A stretch of 32,835 nt of DNA from Gnetum montanum (Eukaryota > Streptophyta > Gnetopsida > Gnetales > Gnetaceae): contig MNCI01005421.1 of assembly GCA_015680685.1 (NCBI GenBank), positions 19,937 to 52,771 on the forward strand. Direction: 5' to 3'. The notes under the pieces were generated by a model, which saw nothing but the letters and a program-made list of their open reading frames with translations, was not told where the DNA came from and did no database searches. The stretch's first letter is position 1. Every line of letters begins with the position of its first letter. The position numbers and the translations under genes were made by a program. Below are positions 10,751 to 21,078 of this stretch, in pieces.

Positions 10751-10763
10751 TACCTCCATGACT
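10751..10763 (-). promoter_or_regulatory. Polypurine tract of element 2
   Basis: On the minus strand AGTCATGGAGGTA directly precedes the LTR start TGATGA. It differs from the element 1 tract (AGTCATGGGGGTA) by one base. Bases further upstream also align with element 1 upstream of its tract. This primes plus-strand DNA synthesis and fixes the element's orientation. Confidence 0.8.
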
Positions 10764-10983
10764 AACTAAAAATGCATCCTCGAGTAAAAAAAATTAGATT
10801 TGAGCTTCTTCAAAGATTTAGGGAAGTATATAACTTTATTGATAGACTGACTAACTAACTCTAACTAACTCTAAGTGTCATATTACATAGATTATAAAAA
10901 TGTGTGTACTTTTATAAAAAAATTGGATACTTTGACAAGAATTTAGAAGGCACATATTGAGCGAATAGAGGCATGATGAAGTC

Positions 10984-13744
10984 TCATATTGTGCCTGGAT
11001 GTGGGGGCTTCCATGGCTCATATGTTTCTTCATCATGTCACAATGCTACTGAAGGTTGAAGCTACCCTACTACTACTGCTACTACTATTGGAAGTTTGAA
11101 GGCATCCATGAATGCCTTCACTTTCTCTTCCTTGCTTCATGAATCATATACTATCCAAGCGACTTCACCTAGATGAGCCAATGCAAGGATGTTCCATAGG
11201 CATGGCAATGAAGGAAATATTTTCTTCATGTTGACAAACTAGGTTGTGAATGTTTTATATTCAATATCAAATGTCTTTACAAGGTTCTGCAGATCATGGT
11301 AGTCATTCATCTTCCTTGCTAGGTTTTTAGCAATAGTTCATTCATTAGTATACCTACTTTTGAGAACTTCAAGCTTTGTATTGATGATCTCCAACTTTTA
11401 TTTTGTATCCTTGTCAAGCTTAAACTCTACCTCATAGGGGAGGTAGGAGTTGATAAAGCTCACTTGTTGGTCTTCCTACTATCAACATTCCCAAGTTTGC
11501 ATATTGAAGATTCGTGAGCTCCATGTACTTAGTCATCCCCTCAATCTGTAACTCCTTTAGGTCGATCTCTACCTAATTTGTATTCAGTCCATTAAACATG
11601 GGATGCCATGCATTGCCTCTTTAATAGCATTGTTGGATGGCCTTATTCACCTTTATCTTGGCCAATTTTATTTCCTTTTCATTAACCTCCTTGAACTTGA
11701 CCTAATCCTTGTAATGATTTTTCACTTTCTCAAATTTCATGACCTTATTTTTCTAGGAAACTATCTCAATTGCAGTCCTTTGCCAAAGGGCATAAACCTT
11801 CACCATCAAGAGATTCTTATTCTTGATTTTCAACCTCTTCAAGTTCAAGTTTGCCTTGGCAAGCTACTACTACTACTAGTGGATATATTCATCCATCTAG
11901 TCCTTTTGTTGCTTAACATTTTACAAGCAATGGTTGTCTCTTGTAAGGATCAAGTTCTTCTTGCAAACTTAAGATAGGTCCCTATCAGTGTTATTAGCCA
12001 TGGCCACTAACATGGACACATTAAATATTATAATCTCCTTCACATTCTTAGCCTTTTGATATTTCTATTGAGGTTATTTAAAAGCTTCATCTCGTGTAAT
12101 CTTAGGTTGAAGAATGATAGGATCTAAGACATGAACTCAAACCTCTACAACTTCAACAACCAACCATCGATTAGTCATGGTGGTCTTCTCAAGTTACGCA
12201 TTAGCAACTAGTAACTGCCCTTTGTCTTTAGCGGCTATGACTAATTTGTGGTGATATCATCCAAAAGATCAAAGATCTCTAAAAATGATTGCTTAGCTCC
12301 TACCAATCTCTCCAAAACCTCTTCGTGTTGGGCAATGCTCATTCGATCACTTAGTGCACTTACTGACACATGGATATCTTCCATGATAGCTATATTTGGT
12401 ATGAACACTATAGGAGCATTAAGGGCTACTATAACTTTATCAACCACCACCTCCACCACTATCTCTTGGATCTTATATGGCATTACCATGACTATTGGTC
12501 CTTCTCTCTCCTCCAACATGATAGAGAAGGCTACTACATTTCTTGAAATTTAGAGAAATGCTTCTCCAAGAATGGAAACAATTATCTCCCTGGCACTAGA
12601 ATTGGATCTCATGAGTGCTTGGTTTCATTGCATAGAGAATAGTAGTTCCATCTCATTATCTAGCTAGTTAATGATCCTTATGACCTTATTCAAATGGCTC
12701 ATGACTAAATAGTAGATAGATGACTTCCCACCACCTGTAGATCATTTTTGTTGATGCAATTGTTGCTCCTAAAGTTTTCTAAGTTGCTCCATAGCTACAA
12801 GAATTTTTAGTATTATTTTTTGGACTATAAGTGGTGGTGGTGGTGGTTACTCCTCTTTCTAAGGCTTTACTACAATCTTATCCTTTATCATCTCCTACCA
12901 TGATGTGATAGGAGTGTAGCAGACTACATCATTAAACTAGGAAGTTATCCCTTCCCTTTTGCATAATTTTCTGATCAAGCATGAGAAGGGAAATGTCTTC
13001 CTATCCTTTTCATTTTTCTTGAAATGCTTCTCAAATTCTAGAAAGCTAATCTAGGATAGATTGATAGGGAATTTTCTACTTAGAGTCACACATGGCCTGG
13101 TGAAGAAGGCTATCACCTTACTTGGCCTCACCATTGGGCCATTGGACTTAGGTGATAGGCTATAGTCTTAAAGTAGGCTCTCTCAGCCTTCATTAGAGCA
13201 CTGTACTCCTTATAATCCACTCCATAGAATTGATGGATCAATTTATTTTTTGCTTTAGGATCCACCTATGTGGAAAGCTCTACAAGTTTGGTAATAGTAT
13301 TAGACAAACCAAGGACTTTAGTAATGGCTTCAACCAAATAGAAGATGGTAATGTCTTTGATCTTCATTAATGCATCTTCTTGCTAGTTATTCCAAAATAG
13401 GTAGGTTTCCTCCATATACTATTCTTCACTATTGAGGAGAATGAACCATAAAGGAGACCCTTATAATGTGTTCTGATCTCCTTAGGTTCCAACTCCAAGA
13501 AGGATCCAAAGTTTCAACTTCTACAAGATTGAACTTTGAACCTCCTTGGTTCTAATCTACTGCATGAAGGCTTCTGTGAGTATGACCTCTAAGTTAGATC
13601 TTAGTCTTGAAGCCTCATCCTATTTAGATTGGTCTATCTCTATAGTAGGAATCTATATAACATATTCTAGTTCAAGTTCCTCCCAAAGAAGCATGGTAGC
13701 ATGTGTCACCTCTACTACTTACTCTTGGAGTTATTGTTGCTACT
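10984..13744 (-). pseudogene. Unrecognised extra coding region of element 2, main part
   Basis: No known family is recognised with confidence. Reading toward lower coordinates: an Asn/Ser-rich start (near 13744), a mixed helical part with DITIFYLVEAITKVLGL (about 13355-13305) and EYSALMKAERAYFKTIAY (about 13210-13155), a segment with AFFTRPCV and FPFSCLIRKLCKREGI (about 13115-12950), five prolines (about 12847-12833) followed by ILVAMEQLRKL, a clean stretch of 92 codons at 12519-12241, and Lys/Glu-rich coiled-coil-like sequence (about 11780-11100), ending at a stop near 10984. Stops and at least one frameshift (about 13140) interrupt it. It lies between pol and the 3' LTR, where Athila elements carry an env-like ORF, but I see no signal peptide or membrane anchor. 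The first part is split off at 23690-23802 by element 1. Confidence 0.5.
13740..13744. repeat. Target-site duplication of element 1, left copy
   Basis: CTACT directly before the 5' LTR. The right copy after the 3' LTR is CTATT (23690-23694), a one-base transition difference. Five bases is the usual duplication length for Ty3/gypsy integration. Confidence 0.8.
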
Positions 13745-14591
13745 TGATGAGTCGTGATATCGAGGCCACGATATCGCATTCGCGATATCAGGTACACGAT
13801 ATCAAAGCCTTCCAAGTGATATCGAACATCCAATATTGAGGCCTGTATTGCCACCTATAAATAACAGGCAGGCGCACGTGGTTTGGCAATAGTTGGTTAA
13901 TTAGTCTTAGTCCCTTACCCAAACTCTTACCTTTTTCCCTTCTTAGAGTTAGAATTATTTATGAGTGCCAGCATTAGGAGTCATAAAGCGAACGAATTTT
14001 TATTTGAGCATTGTGTACCTGAGCACACCTTGTGATCGAAAATAAAGGTGAACTTTGTGATAAACCTTGCAGTATTTAGAATCATTTATTTAATGTTATT
14101 TATAGTTATTTAATGCTTTCCTTAATTAATTAATGTTCTCTCTCACACCTTGTTAACTCTCCCAAGTAAGCACACTCAGTACAACCACTTCGAGCATGCA
14201 TGGAACACTTGGTAACCCAGTAACAATTAGCGTTTGGTAATCCCAATAGTGTTGCACTGGTTCAGGATGTGGACAGCAAGTGGGAATGGATGTTGGTGTT
14301 AGGACTAGTTCAAGCATAGTTAATTAGTTAAATTAAATTGGTTACTTAATTAGTTCACTTCTCCCTTTGTAGCACTAGGACATAAAACATAAAAATATAT
14401 AAAAATCATATACCTCAAGTTTACTTAACCATACAATCATGCTATACAAGTAATCTTGGGAAGACAACGATTGACTAACCCATCCAGCTTCTGTAAAGGC
14501 ACATAAGCACTTAGTCCTTGGAATTCAATTGAATCATGCATGTATGCTTGTATTTGTATGGTTGAGAGTAGGGATACCTCGATGCTCATCA
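13745..14591 (+). repeat. 5' LTR of element 1 (847 bp)
   Basis: Termini TGATGA...TCATCA. U3 holds the GATATC array (13756-13823) and the TATA box TATAAATAA (13856-13864). A polyadenylation signal AATAAA lies at 14041-14046, which suggests R spans from about 13885 to about 14065. The 3' LTR has the same length and the same elements at identical offsets. Confidence 0.93.
13756..13823 (+). promoter_or_regulatory. GATATC array in element 1 U3, 14-bp period
   Basis: Perfect GATATC sites begin at 13756, 13770, 13784, 13798 and 13818, that is three 14-bp steps and one of 20. The last ends 32 bp before the TATA box. In the 3' LTR the same offsets read GATATC, GATATT, GATATC, AATATC and GATATG, decayed mainly by transitions. 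The placement suggests an enhancer read by a host factor; no factor can be named. Confidence 0.75.
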
Positions 14592-14592
14592 T

Positions 14593-14610
14593 TGGTGCCA
14601 TTGTTGGGGA
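14593..14610 (+). promoter_or_regulatory. Primer-binding site, tRNA-Asp type
   Basis: TGGTGCCATTGTTGGGGA lies one base after the 5' LTR. Plant Athila-type elements use the tRNA-Asp 3' end, whose complement I recall as TGGCGCCGTTGCCGGGGA. The site here differs at four of 18 positions, all C-to-T or G-to-A and all in CpG or CCG contexts. It primes minus-strand DNA synthesis. Confidence 0.85.
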
Positions 14611-14729
14611 CTTTGTTATTTGTGTGCTAGCTAGAACTTAGGAAATCTTCACATTGTTGGAATGAACCCTTAGGGTTTATTATCTTACAATTAGTGAAAC
14701 AAAAATTATTACACACTGAATAGACAATT

Positions 14730-17060
14730 ATGTCTCCTTCTTCTTACAAGAGTGTTTCACCACCTAGGTCTGATACAGGGAACAATTAGAGATGTAGTAC
14801 ACATGATAATCCGCCAATCCCTCAATAGTTTCCAATGGTATACATTCATCCCGATGAGTATATACTAGACTTTACCTTTATCCTCCACCAAGATGAACAA
14901 TTGCATTGGCATGATTTAGAAGGTAACATAGTGTTACCTCTCGATCACTCAGTCCCATGCATGCTTCTTCGTGCTCTCACACGAATTGGTATGCAGCACT
15001 TATAGGTAGAGTACAGTGTGCATGATCATGACTAGAGAGAGTATCGACCCATGGAGGCACAACATCAAAGGGATCTACAATAGGAGAGATGTCATGAATC
15101 CATGAAGGGGAAGTTGTCTCAGAATGTCCTACATGTCATAAGTGAAAATGAGGGTGATGAACCTACCTCAGGAGGTCTCCCACATAATGATGTTCCTCCC
15201 GTTCACTTCAGTCAAGGGGTTTTGTATCAAAATCTTTACTTAACTATCCATAACCTGATTATGGTACCGACAGACACAAAGGATCTAAAAAAGGAACATG
15301 AACACATGACAAAGATGGACATTCTAATTGTAACCACGATGGAGGCCATGACCGCCAAAGAGAAGGAAGCAGGCACCATCATGGTGACGGTCCTCCTTCT
15401 TCTTCATCTTCACCCTCTCCTTCAAGATTTGGATGCAGTCACAAGGAAAAAGACCTTGAGGATAATGGTAAGCGAAATGGGAATCATAGATAAAGCAGCT
15501 GAGAAAGGGGACAAGGGCATTCTAGAGAAACTCATCATGGAAGGAGGGAGAGTAAGGAACAACATAGGCATCATAGACGCCATAAATAGTACAATCACGA
15601 TGAACCCCTACTCGCTACCCAAAGTATGCTAGATATAATTGAGGTTGATAGAATACCAACGAGGCACCAAAAAGATAGTAGGATCAAAAGATTGCACATG
15701 AACAATATCCCACAATTTGAAGGGGGATACAATGTTTATCCTCAAAATCATTTGCAAGCATTTCACAATGCATGTGCCTTGCAAAACATAGAAAATGAGT
15801 GGCAAAAAATCAAGTTGTTTTCATGGATACTGATCAAGGAAGCTGAAAGTTGGTATGGGTCCTTAGAATTGGAATCCATTCATCAATGGAGTACAATGTC
15901 AGAACTATTCTATGATAAGTATCAAATGTACTCCTAAGTGTCCAACTTATGAAAGCAAATCCAAGGATGGAAACAAGGAGGGCATGAACCCTTGGATGCT
16001 ACCATGGGCTGATATTATGCACTATTACATCATTGCCCTGGCCATGGTTACTCACAAAGGGAACAACTACACCATCTCGTAGATGGGCTTAGGCACAAAA
16101 TGTGAAGAACCCTTGGGACTTATGCCCAAGGAAGGCTATCTGGGCTTAGGGCCCATCGAGTACAAAGATTGTTGGAGTAAGTTGCTAAAGAGGAAGGTGA
16201 GTTAAGGAAAAGAGAGAGTGCAAAAGAATATAACTAAGATTCTTCCCTCCAAAAGAAGGGAGTTAGATTTTATGAGGATGAAGAAGAGTCACCACTTGAA
16301 GAGATGGTAAATAGGAAAACCTTGCCCATTTAAAAACTTGCATTGGAAGTATTGGCAAAGGTGGACCAAATGTGGGACTCCCTAGATAATAGATTTCAAA
16401 AAATTCTCAAAATAGTAGAGGAGTCTAGAGAGGAAGGTAGTGATCGAGAAAGGAGGAAAAAGAGAGAACCCGAATATGCACATAACAAAGGTAAGGGCAA
16501 GGTTGTCATCATTGAAGAGGTTGTGGACTCAGATACAGACAATGATGGTGGATGTGAGATATGCCAATATGACCATCCTAAGGGATGTTACCTTGTAATC
16601 TCACATCTGTAGGAGTCTGGGGTGTATGCATTCAACCCATGATTAAACAAAAGGACAAACACCCTTAAGGTTACCTTATCCTCAAGGTAACCAAAGGCAG
16701 TTCCACCAACCCTTGACGTATTATCCAAGTGGAACTCCACCACAACCAAATGAGCAATATCAACATTGGCAGCACCCACAATCATGGGGAATGCCACCAC
16801 CACGTCAATAGTACCCTTACCGTTAATCTAACCCATATGGATACTACGTGCAACAACCAATCTCCCCACATGAATCTCCTAGTCACGTTGCTCCCCAACC
16901 TCACTACCAAACCCATGAATATTATGGAACTCCTTCTCCAAGGGGTGCTACACATATTATCCTTCTCATCTAACTACACCTCTTCTAGCCTTAATTCCAT
17001 TACCACCTGCTCCAGCCATGTAGGGTGAGCTCCCTACCCAGCCGCAGCAACGTAACACTA
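14730..17060 (+). pseudogene. Element 1 gag, broken
   Basis: Gag forms the particle that packages element RNA. The first plausible ATG is at 14730 (MSPSSYKSVSPP). A Ser/Pro-rich then basic region follows, with a frame change between about 15380 and 15600. The conserved gag core is at about 15690-15935, with IPQFEGGYN, NHLQAFHNACAL, then WYGSLELESIHQWSTM and LFYDKYQ (Retrotrans_gag pattern). A Lys/Glu-rich segment at 16343-16520 is followed by CEICQYDHPKGC (16553-16588), a shortened zinc-knuckle-like motif, then a Pro/Gln/Tyr-rich tail (about 16670-17040). The homologous region of element 2 starts at the right edge of the window. Several stops make it non-functional. Confidence 0.8.
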
Positions 17061-17079
17061 CAAGGGCTATTAATCTTCA

Positions 17080-17750
17080 TCCTATTGTTGCTTCAGACAA
17101 CCGCATAAAGAAGAGACCTTTCTTTAGGACCAACATTCCAACCAAGTCCTTATAGTCACAAGCAACTAACTCTCCAAAGGCCTCACCATCATCCGAAACT
17201 TCGGAACTCCCTTCAAACCAAAGGCCATATTCAACGCACATGGTCATGTTGATACATGTCATTACCGATTGGATTATGGCTGGCCATCCTCCTAAGAAAT
17301 TCTTTGATCCTAGGAGTCCTCTTATATACTTACAAATCACTGGAAATGAGCCATGCAAAGCTCTATTGGATTCAGGTTCTACTGTCAACTTAATCTCTCA
17401 AGAAATGTACAAAGCCTAGAACTTACCTCCACTAAAAAAGAGTAACATTCATTTAGAGCTGGCCAACCAGTCCATCACTATTCCATTAGGACTAGTGGAA
17501 GATATTATTACCACTATTTGTGGATGGTCGTATCTAGTCGACTTCCTAGTGATTCAAGTCAACAATTGTAAGGGGGACTTCCCAATAATAATGGGAAGAG
17601 CATGGCTAAGCACAATTGACACATGCCTAGTAATACGTGATCTTTCCCTAGAGATATCAAAGGAAAATACATTTGAAAACATCGATAAGAAGAAAGTTTC
17701 ATGCATTGCATACAGTGACACAGGGTGTAGTTGTGTGCAAAAGTCCTAGT
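17080..17750 (+). pseudogene. Element 1 aspartic protease
   Basis: The retropepsin-type protease cuts the gag-pol polyprotein. The catalytic loop reads LLDSGSTVNLI, with the catalytic Asp codon at 17369-17371. A second family block, FPIIMGRAWLSTIDTC, follows at about 17575-17625. DSGS replaces the commoner DTGA, which is usual for retropepsin relatives. The frame is that of the gag core, with one stop after QEMYKA. After about 17750 the frame is lost for some 150 bp before RT. Confidence 0.85.
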
Positions 17751-17989
17751 TCGTACAATGTGTAACATTGCTTGCATGCAACCAATGTGCACAAGTAACT
17801 AACATACAAAGATGCTGTATGCGGCAACCACAAGATAGGAAGGCACCCAGTGGCTGATAGCTGACCAAGAGAGAAACTCAACTATATGCATGGAACCAAC
17901 TAAGGGTTTGACTTGCACTTACATCGATAGCATAGATACATTAGAGCAAGTCCATCACCAACTTCCATGTCTTGACATTGAAAATATCA

Positions 17990-19350
17990 ACTAGGGGAAG
18001 TTGGAAATCCTTGACAACTTTAAGCAAGAGCCCCTTGAGTTAAAATCATTACCCACCGGTATGGAGTATACATTTCTCAACAACGGAAAATTGGTAATTA
18101 TTAATACTAGGCTCACTCCTCAACAAAAAGAGAGACTGCTAAAAATGGTGAACAAATGGTCGAAAGCCTTCACTTGGTCATATCCTGAATTAACTAGAAT
18201 AGACCCTAGGATATGCCAACATAGGATTTACACTGATGCCTCCATGAAGCCTCGACAATAACTACAGAGGCAATTGAACCTAAAACTTAAGCAAGTGGTT
18301 AAAGAAGAAATTGAACAACTTCTAAAAGTTGGGTTCATCTACCCCATTGTTGATAGCAAATGGGTTAGTTCATTAGTTATTATGCCCAAAAAGGAAGGTA
18401 AATGGAGGGTGGGTATAGACTTTAGGCTACTAAACATGGCAACATTCAAAGACCACTTTCCATTGTCATTCATCAACCAAGTCTTAGACACCATTGCAGG
18501 GCATCGCTACTATAGTTTCCTAGATGGGTCTAGTGGATACAACCAAATCCAAATAGCACCAAAATACCAAGCCAAGACCATGTTCACAAGTCCTTGAGGG
18601 ACATTTTCATACAAATAGATGCCGTTTGGCTTGTGCAGTGCTCTTGCATCATTTCAACATTTGGTTCTAAGTATCTTTTAGCAACAAATAAGGAATGGTG
18701 TAGAAGTCTTCATGAATGATTTCTCCACCTACGAAGTGAACTTCGATCAAGCATTGGACCGATTAGAGAAAGTACTAAAACAATGTGTTGAAACAAATTT
18801 AAGGCTCAACTAGCAAAAAAGCCATTTAATGATCCAATAAGGCGTAGTATTAGGGCATAAGATTTCACAAACAGGGATAGAGGTAGACCCCAAAAAGATT
18901 AAACTCATCCAAGGAATCACGCACCAACCTGAAACTATAAAACACATTTGATCATTCCTTGGACACACTGGCTATTATAGGAGATTCATAGAGAACTTTT
19001 CAAGGGTTGCAAAACCATTGCTTGAACTAACAAAAAAGGACGTACCTTTCAAATGGACCAAAGAATGTGAGTTAGCTTTTCAAACTTTAGAATAGAAGTT
19101 GGTAGAAACACCTATTTTACAAGCTCCTAACTAGTGCAAACCATTCCACATAATGACTGACGCATCCAACTATGCTCTAGGAGCCATACTTACATAGTTA
19201 GATGACCAGAATCGATCCCATTACATTCACTATGCAAGTCAAAGTGTTGTTGGTGCACAACTCAACTACACCACAATAGAAAAGGAATTAATGACTGTCA
19301 TGTTTGCACTAGATAGGTTTATGCACTATGTATTGGGCTATAAGGTATTT
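17990..19350 (+). pseudogene. Element 1 reverse transcriptase and RNase H, inactivated
   Basis: RT copies the element RNA into DNA and RNase H removes the RNA. The frame runs from the linker (about 18001) through PIVDSKWVSSLVIMPKK (about 18340), WRVGIDFRLLN (18403), DHFPLSFINQVLD (18451), FLDGSSGYNQIQIA (18519), MPFGLC (about 18619) and the active site FMND at 18709-18720, where the family has FMDD or FVDD: the first Asp is Asn through one G-to-A step. RNase H shows MTDASNYALGAIL (Asp at 19159) and YTTIEKELM (about 19270). In-frame stops are frequent, mostly TAG. A single-base frame change near 19352 separates this from the integrase part. Confidence 0.92.
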
Positions 19351-19351
19351 G

Positions 19352-20957
19352 TACACCAAACAATAGTGTAATTCAGTTCCTGCTAAATAAACCAATGGTG
19401 AGCCCTCGCATGATACGATGGCTCGTAATCTTACAAGAGTTCGATCTTACGATGATAGATCGTAAAGGCACCGAGAACGTTGTTGCTGATCATTTATCTC
19501 AGTTAAGATGGGACAACAAAGAGGATGAATATTCACTTTCTAATCACTTTCCTGATGAATCCCTCTTTGCAGGTGTATTAAATAATCAATTAACCACAAA
19601 CATAAATTGGTATAGTAGCATTCTTACCTATCTCCTTACACAAGAAACACCACAAGAGTTGGACGCTAAAAAGAAATGGCAGTTTCTTCATTGAGCCAAA
19701 TATTTCATGGAAATCAATGGCCACCTTTATAAGGTATGTCCCAATGGCTCGGTTTGATGGTGTGTTCCCGATGTAGATCAATTACGAGTTCTCCAAGATG
19801 ATCATGAGGGTCCTTGTGGGGGTCATTATATTGGGAGATGAATAGCCATTAAAATCTTGCTTGCAGGATATTATTGACCTACATTATTCTGGGACACTCA
19901 TCATTTCGTCCAATCTTATGAGCGCTACCAATGTGATGGGGGAATGACTACTAGGATGGAGGGTCCACAATAATGGATTCAACCTTTAGAACCATTCAAT
20001 TTATGGGGAGTTAATTTTATGGGGCCTACTACACCAATGTCCAATGGAAAAGCCTACATTGTGGTTGCTATTGACTATTTCACAAACTAGGTAGAAGCAG
20101 CAGTTGTTACGAATTGTACATCATCTACCACTGCATGATTTGTTCAACAACAAATCGTTAACAAGTTTGGCATGCCTCGTGCACTTATTTCCAACAATGG
20201 CACACATTTTACAGGTGCAACTTTTTGATAGTTGATGCAACACTTAGGAGTTAAACACAAATTGACTACACCATACCACCCTCAAGTGAATGGTCAAGCC
20301 AAAGTAACTAATAGGAAAATTATAGAAATATTGACAAGAACCATTAGCAAATATAGGCAAGACTAGAGCACTAAACTACACGATGCTCTTTGGGCATACC
20401 ACTCCACATGGAAACTCCCTATAGGCTACTCTCCCTATGAGTTAGTGGATGGAAAACTCCCAATGCTTCCTATTCAAGCAGAACTCTGTACACTATCCAT
20501 GGCATGTGACCTCAACCTTGACCTTAATCTAGCACAAAAAGAACGGTTAATGAACCTTAACATCCTAAATGAGAACTGATTAGTCACCTTGTCATCTAAT
20601 GAATTGCACAAGGCTTTTGATAAATGATGTCATGACCTAAAAATTAGAAAAGTTAAGTACCAACTGGGAGATAAGGTTCTTAATTAGAACCCTAGACATG
20701 TGCCACAACATACTAAATTTCAAACAGTATGGGAAGGACCTTATATTATTCATGCAACTTTTCCTTCAGGAGCCATGATGATTTACAAACCTGAGAGCCC
20801 ATATAAGAAATTGTTGGTTAACATCCAACAAACCAAACCTTTCCATGAGCCTAGAACAACCAGTATCCATATTACCTCTATTGGTGGACAACCCTGCTCA
20901 CTATTTCGAATCTCCTCCCTCCAACTCAGTCATGGGGGAGATGGCCACCAATGCTAA
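19352..20957 (+). pseudogene. Element 1 RNase H connector and integrase, inactivated
   Basis: Integrase inserts the DNA copy into the host genome. One frame covers the whole stretch, broken only by stops. After the connector (TENVVADHLSQL) the zinc domain shows its histidines (about 19803 and 19824), but both cysteines read Tyr (19917 and 19926). The catalytic core has the first Asp (IDYF, 20073), the second as Asn (SNNGTHF, 20193) and the Glu as Lys (GQAKVTNRK, 20301). The C-terminal part has LGDKVL (about 20671) and WEGPYII (about 20730). Each lost residue is one G-to-A change away. The frame ends at a stop at 20955, after overlapping the polypurine-like motif at 20928. Confidence 0.92.
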
Positions 20958-21078
20958 CCATTCTAAGCCCTTAGCTCTTTTTGTATTTTTGTTTTACACA
21001 TTTTTTTTACACATCTTTTCAATTTTAGTTATTTTTTTTTTACACCATCATTCACATTTTTACTATTTCTTTGTTTGA
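20845..21078 (+). pseudogene. Hydrophobic tail frame just after pol
   Basis: In a second frame overlapping the end of integrase, 77 residues end in a strongly hydrophobic stretch (FVFLFYTFFLHIFSILVIFF) that could span a membrane. Element 2 has a comparable frame in the same place (26940-26698), also with a PP..N/S-V-MGEMA block followed by Phe/Ile-rich sequence. Conservation of position may mean a short membrane protein, but T-rich DNA produces such translations readily. Confidence 0.3.
20928..20938 (+). promoter_or_regulatory. Internal polypurine-like motif, copy 1
   Basis: AGTCATGGGGG, identical to the core next to the 3' LTR, followed here by AGATGG. Element 2 has AGTCATGGGTG at the equivalent place (26878-26868, minus). 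Possibly an internal priming site for plus-strand synthesis. Confidence 0.5.

Noticed and set aside
11603-12553. Plus-strand open stretches at 11603-11977 and 12248-12553
   Set aside because: They lie antisense to the minus-strand coding region of element 2 and read as Leu- and Ser/Thr-rich shadows without motifs.
17077-17881. Minus-strand open stretches over the protease of element 1
   Set aside because: The plus strand carries the recognisable protease motifs; the reverse frames have no motif.
17990-20957. Endogenous pararetrovirus (caulimovirid)
   Set aside because: The copy has LTRs, a primer site, a target duplication and an integrase after RNase H, which fits Ty3/gypsy and not a pararetrovirus.
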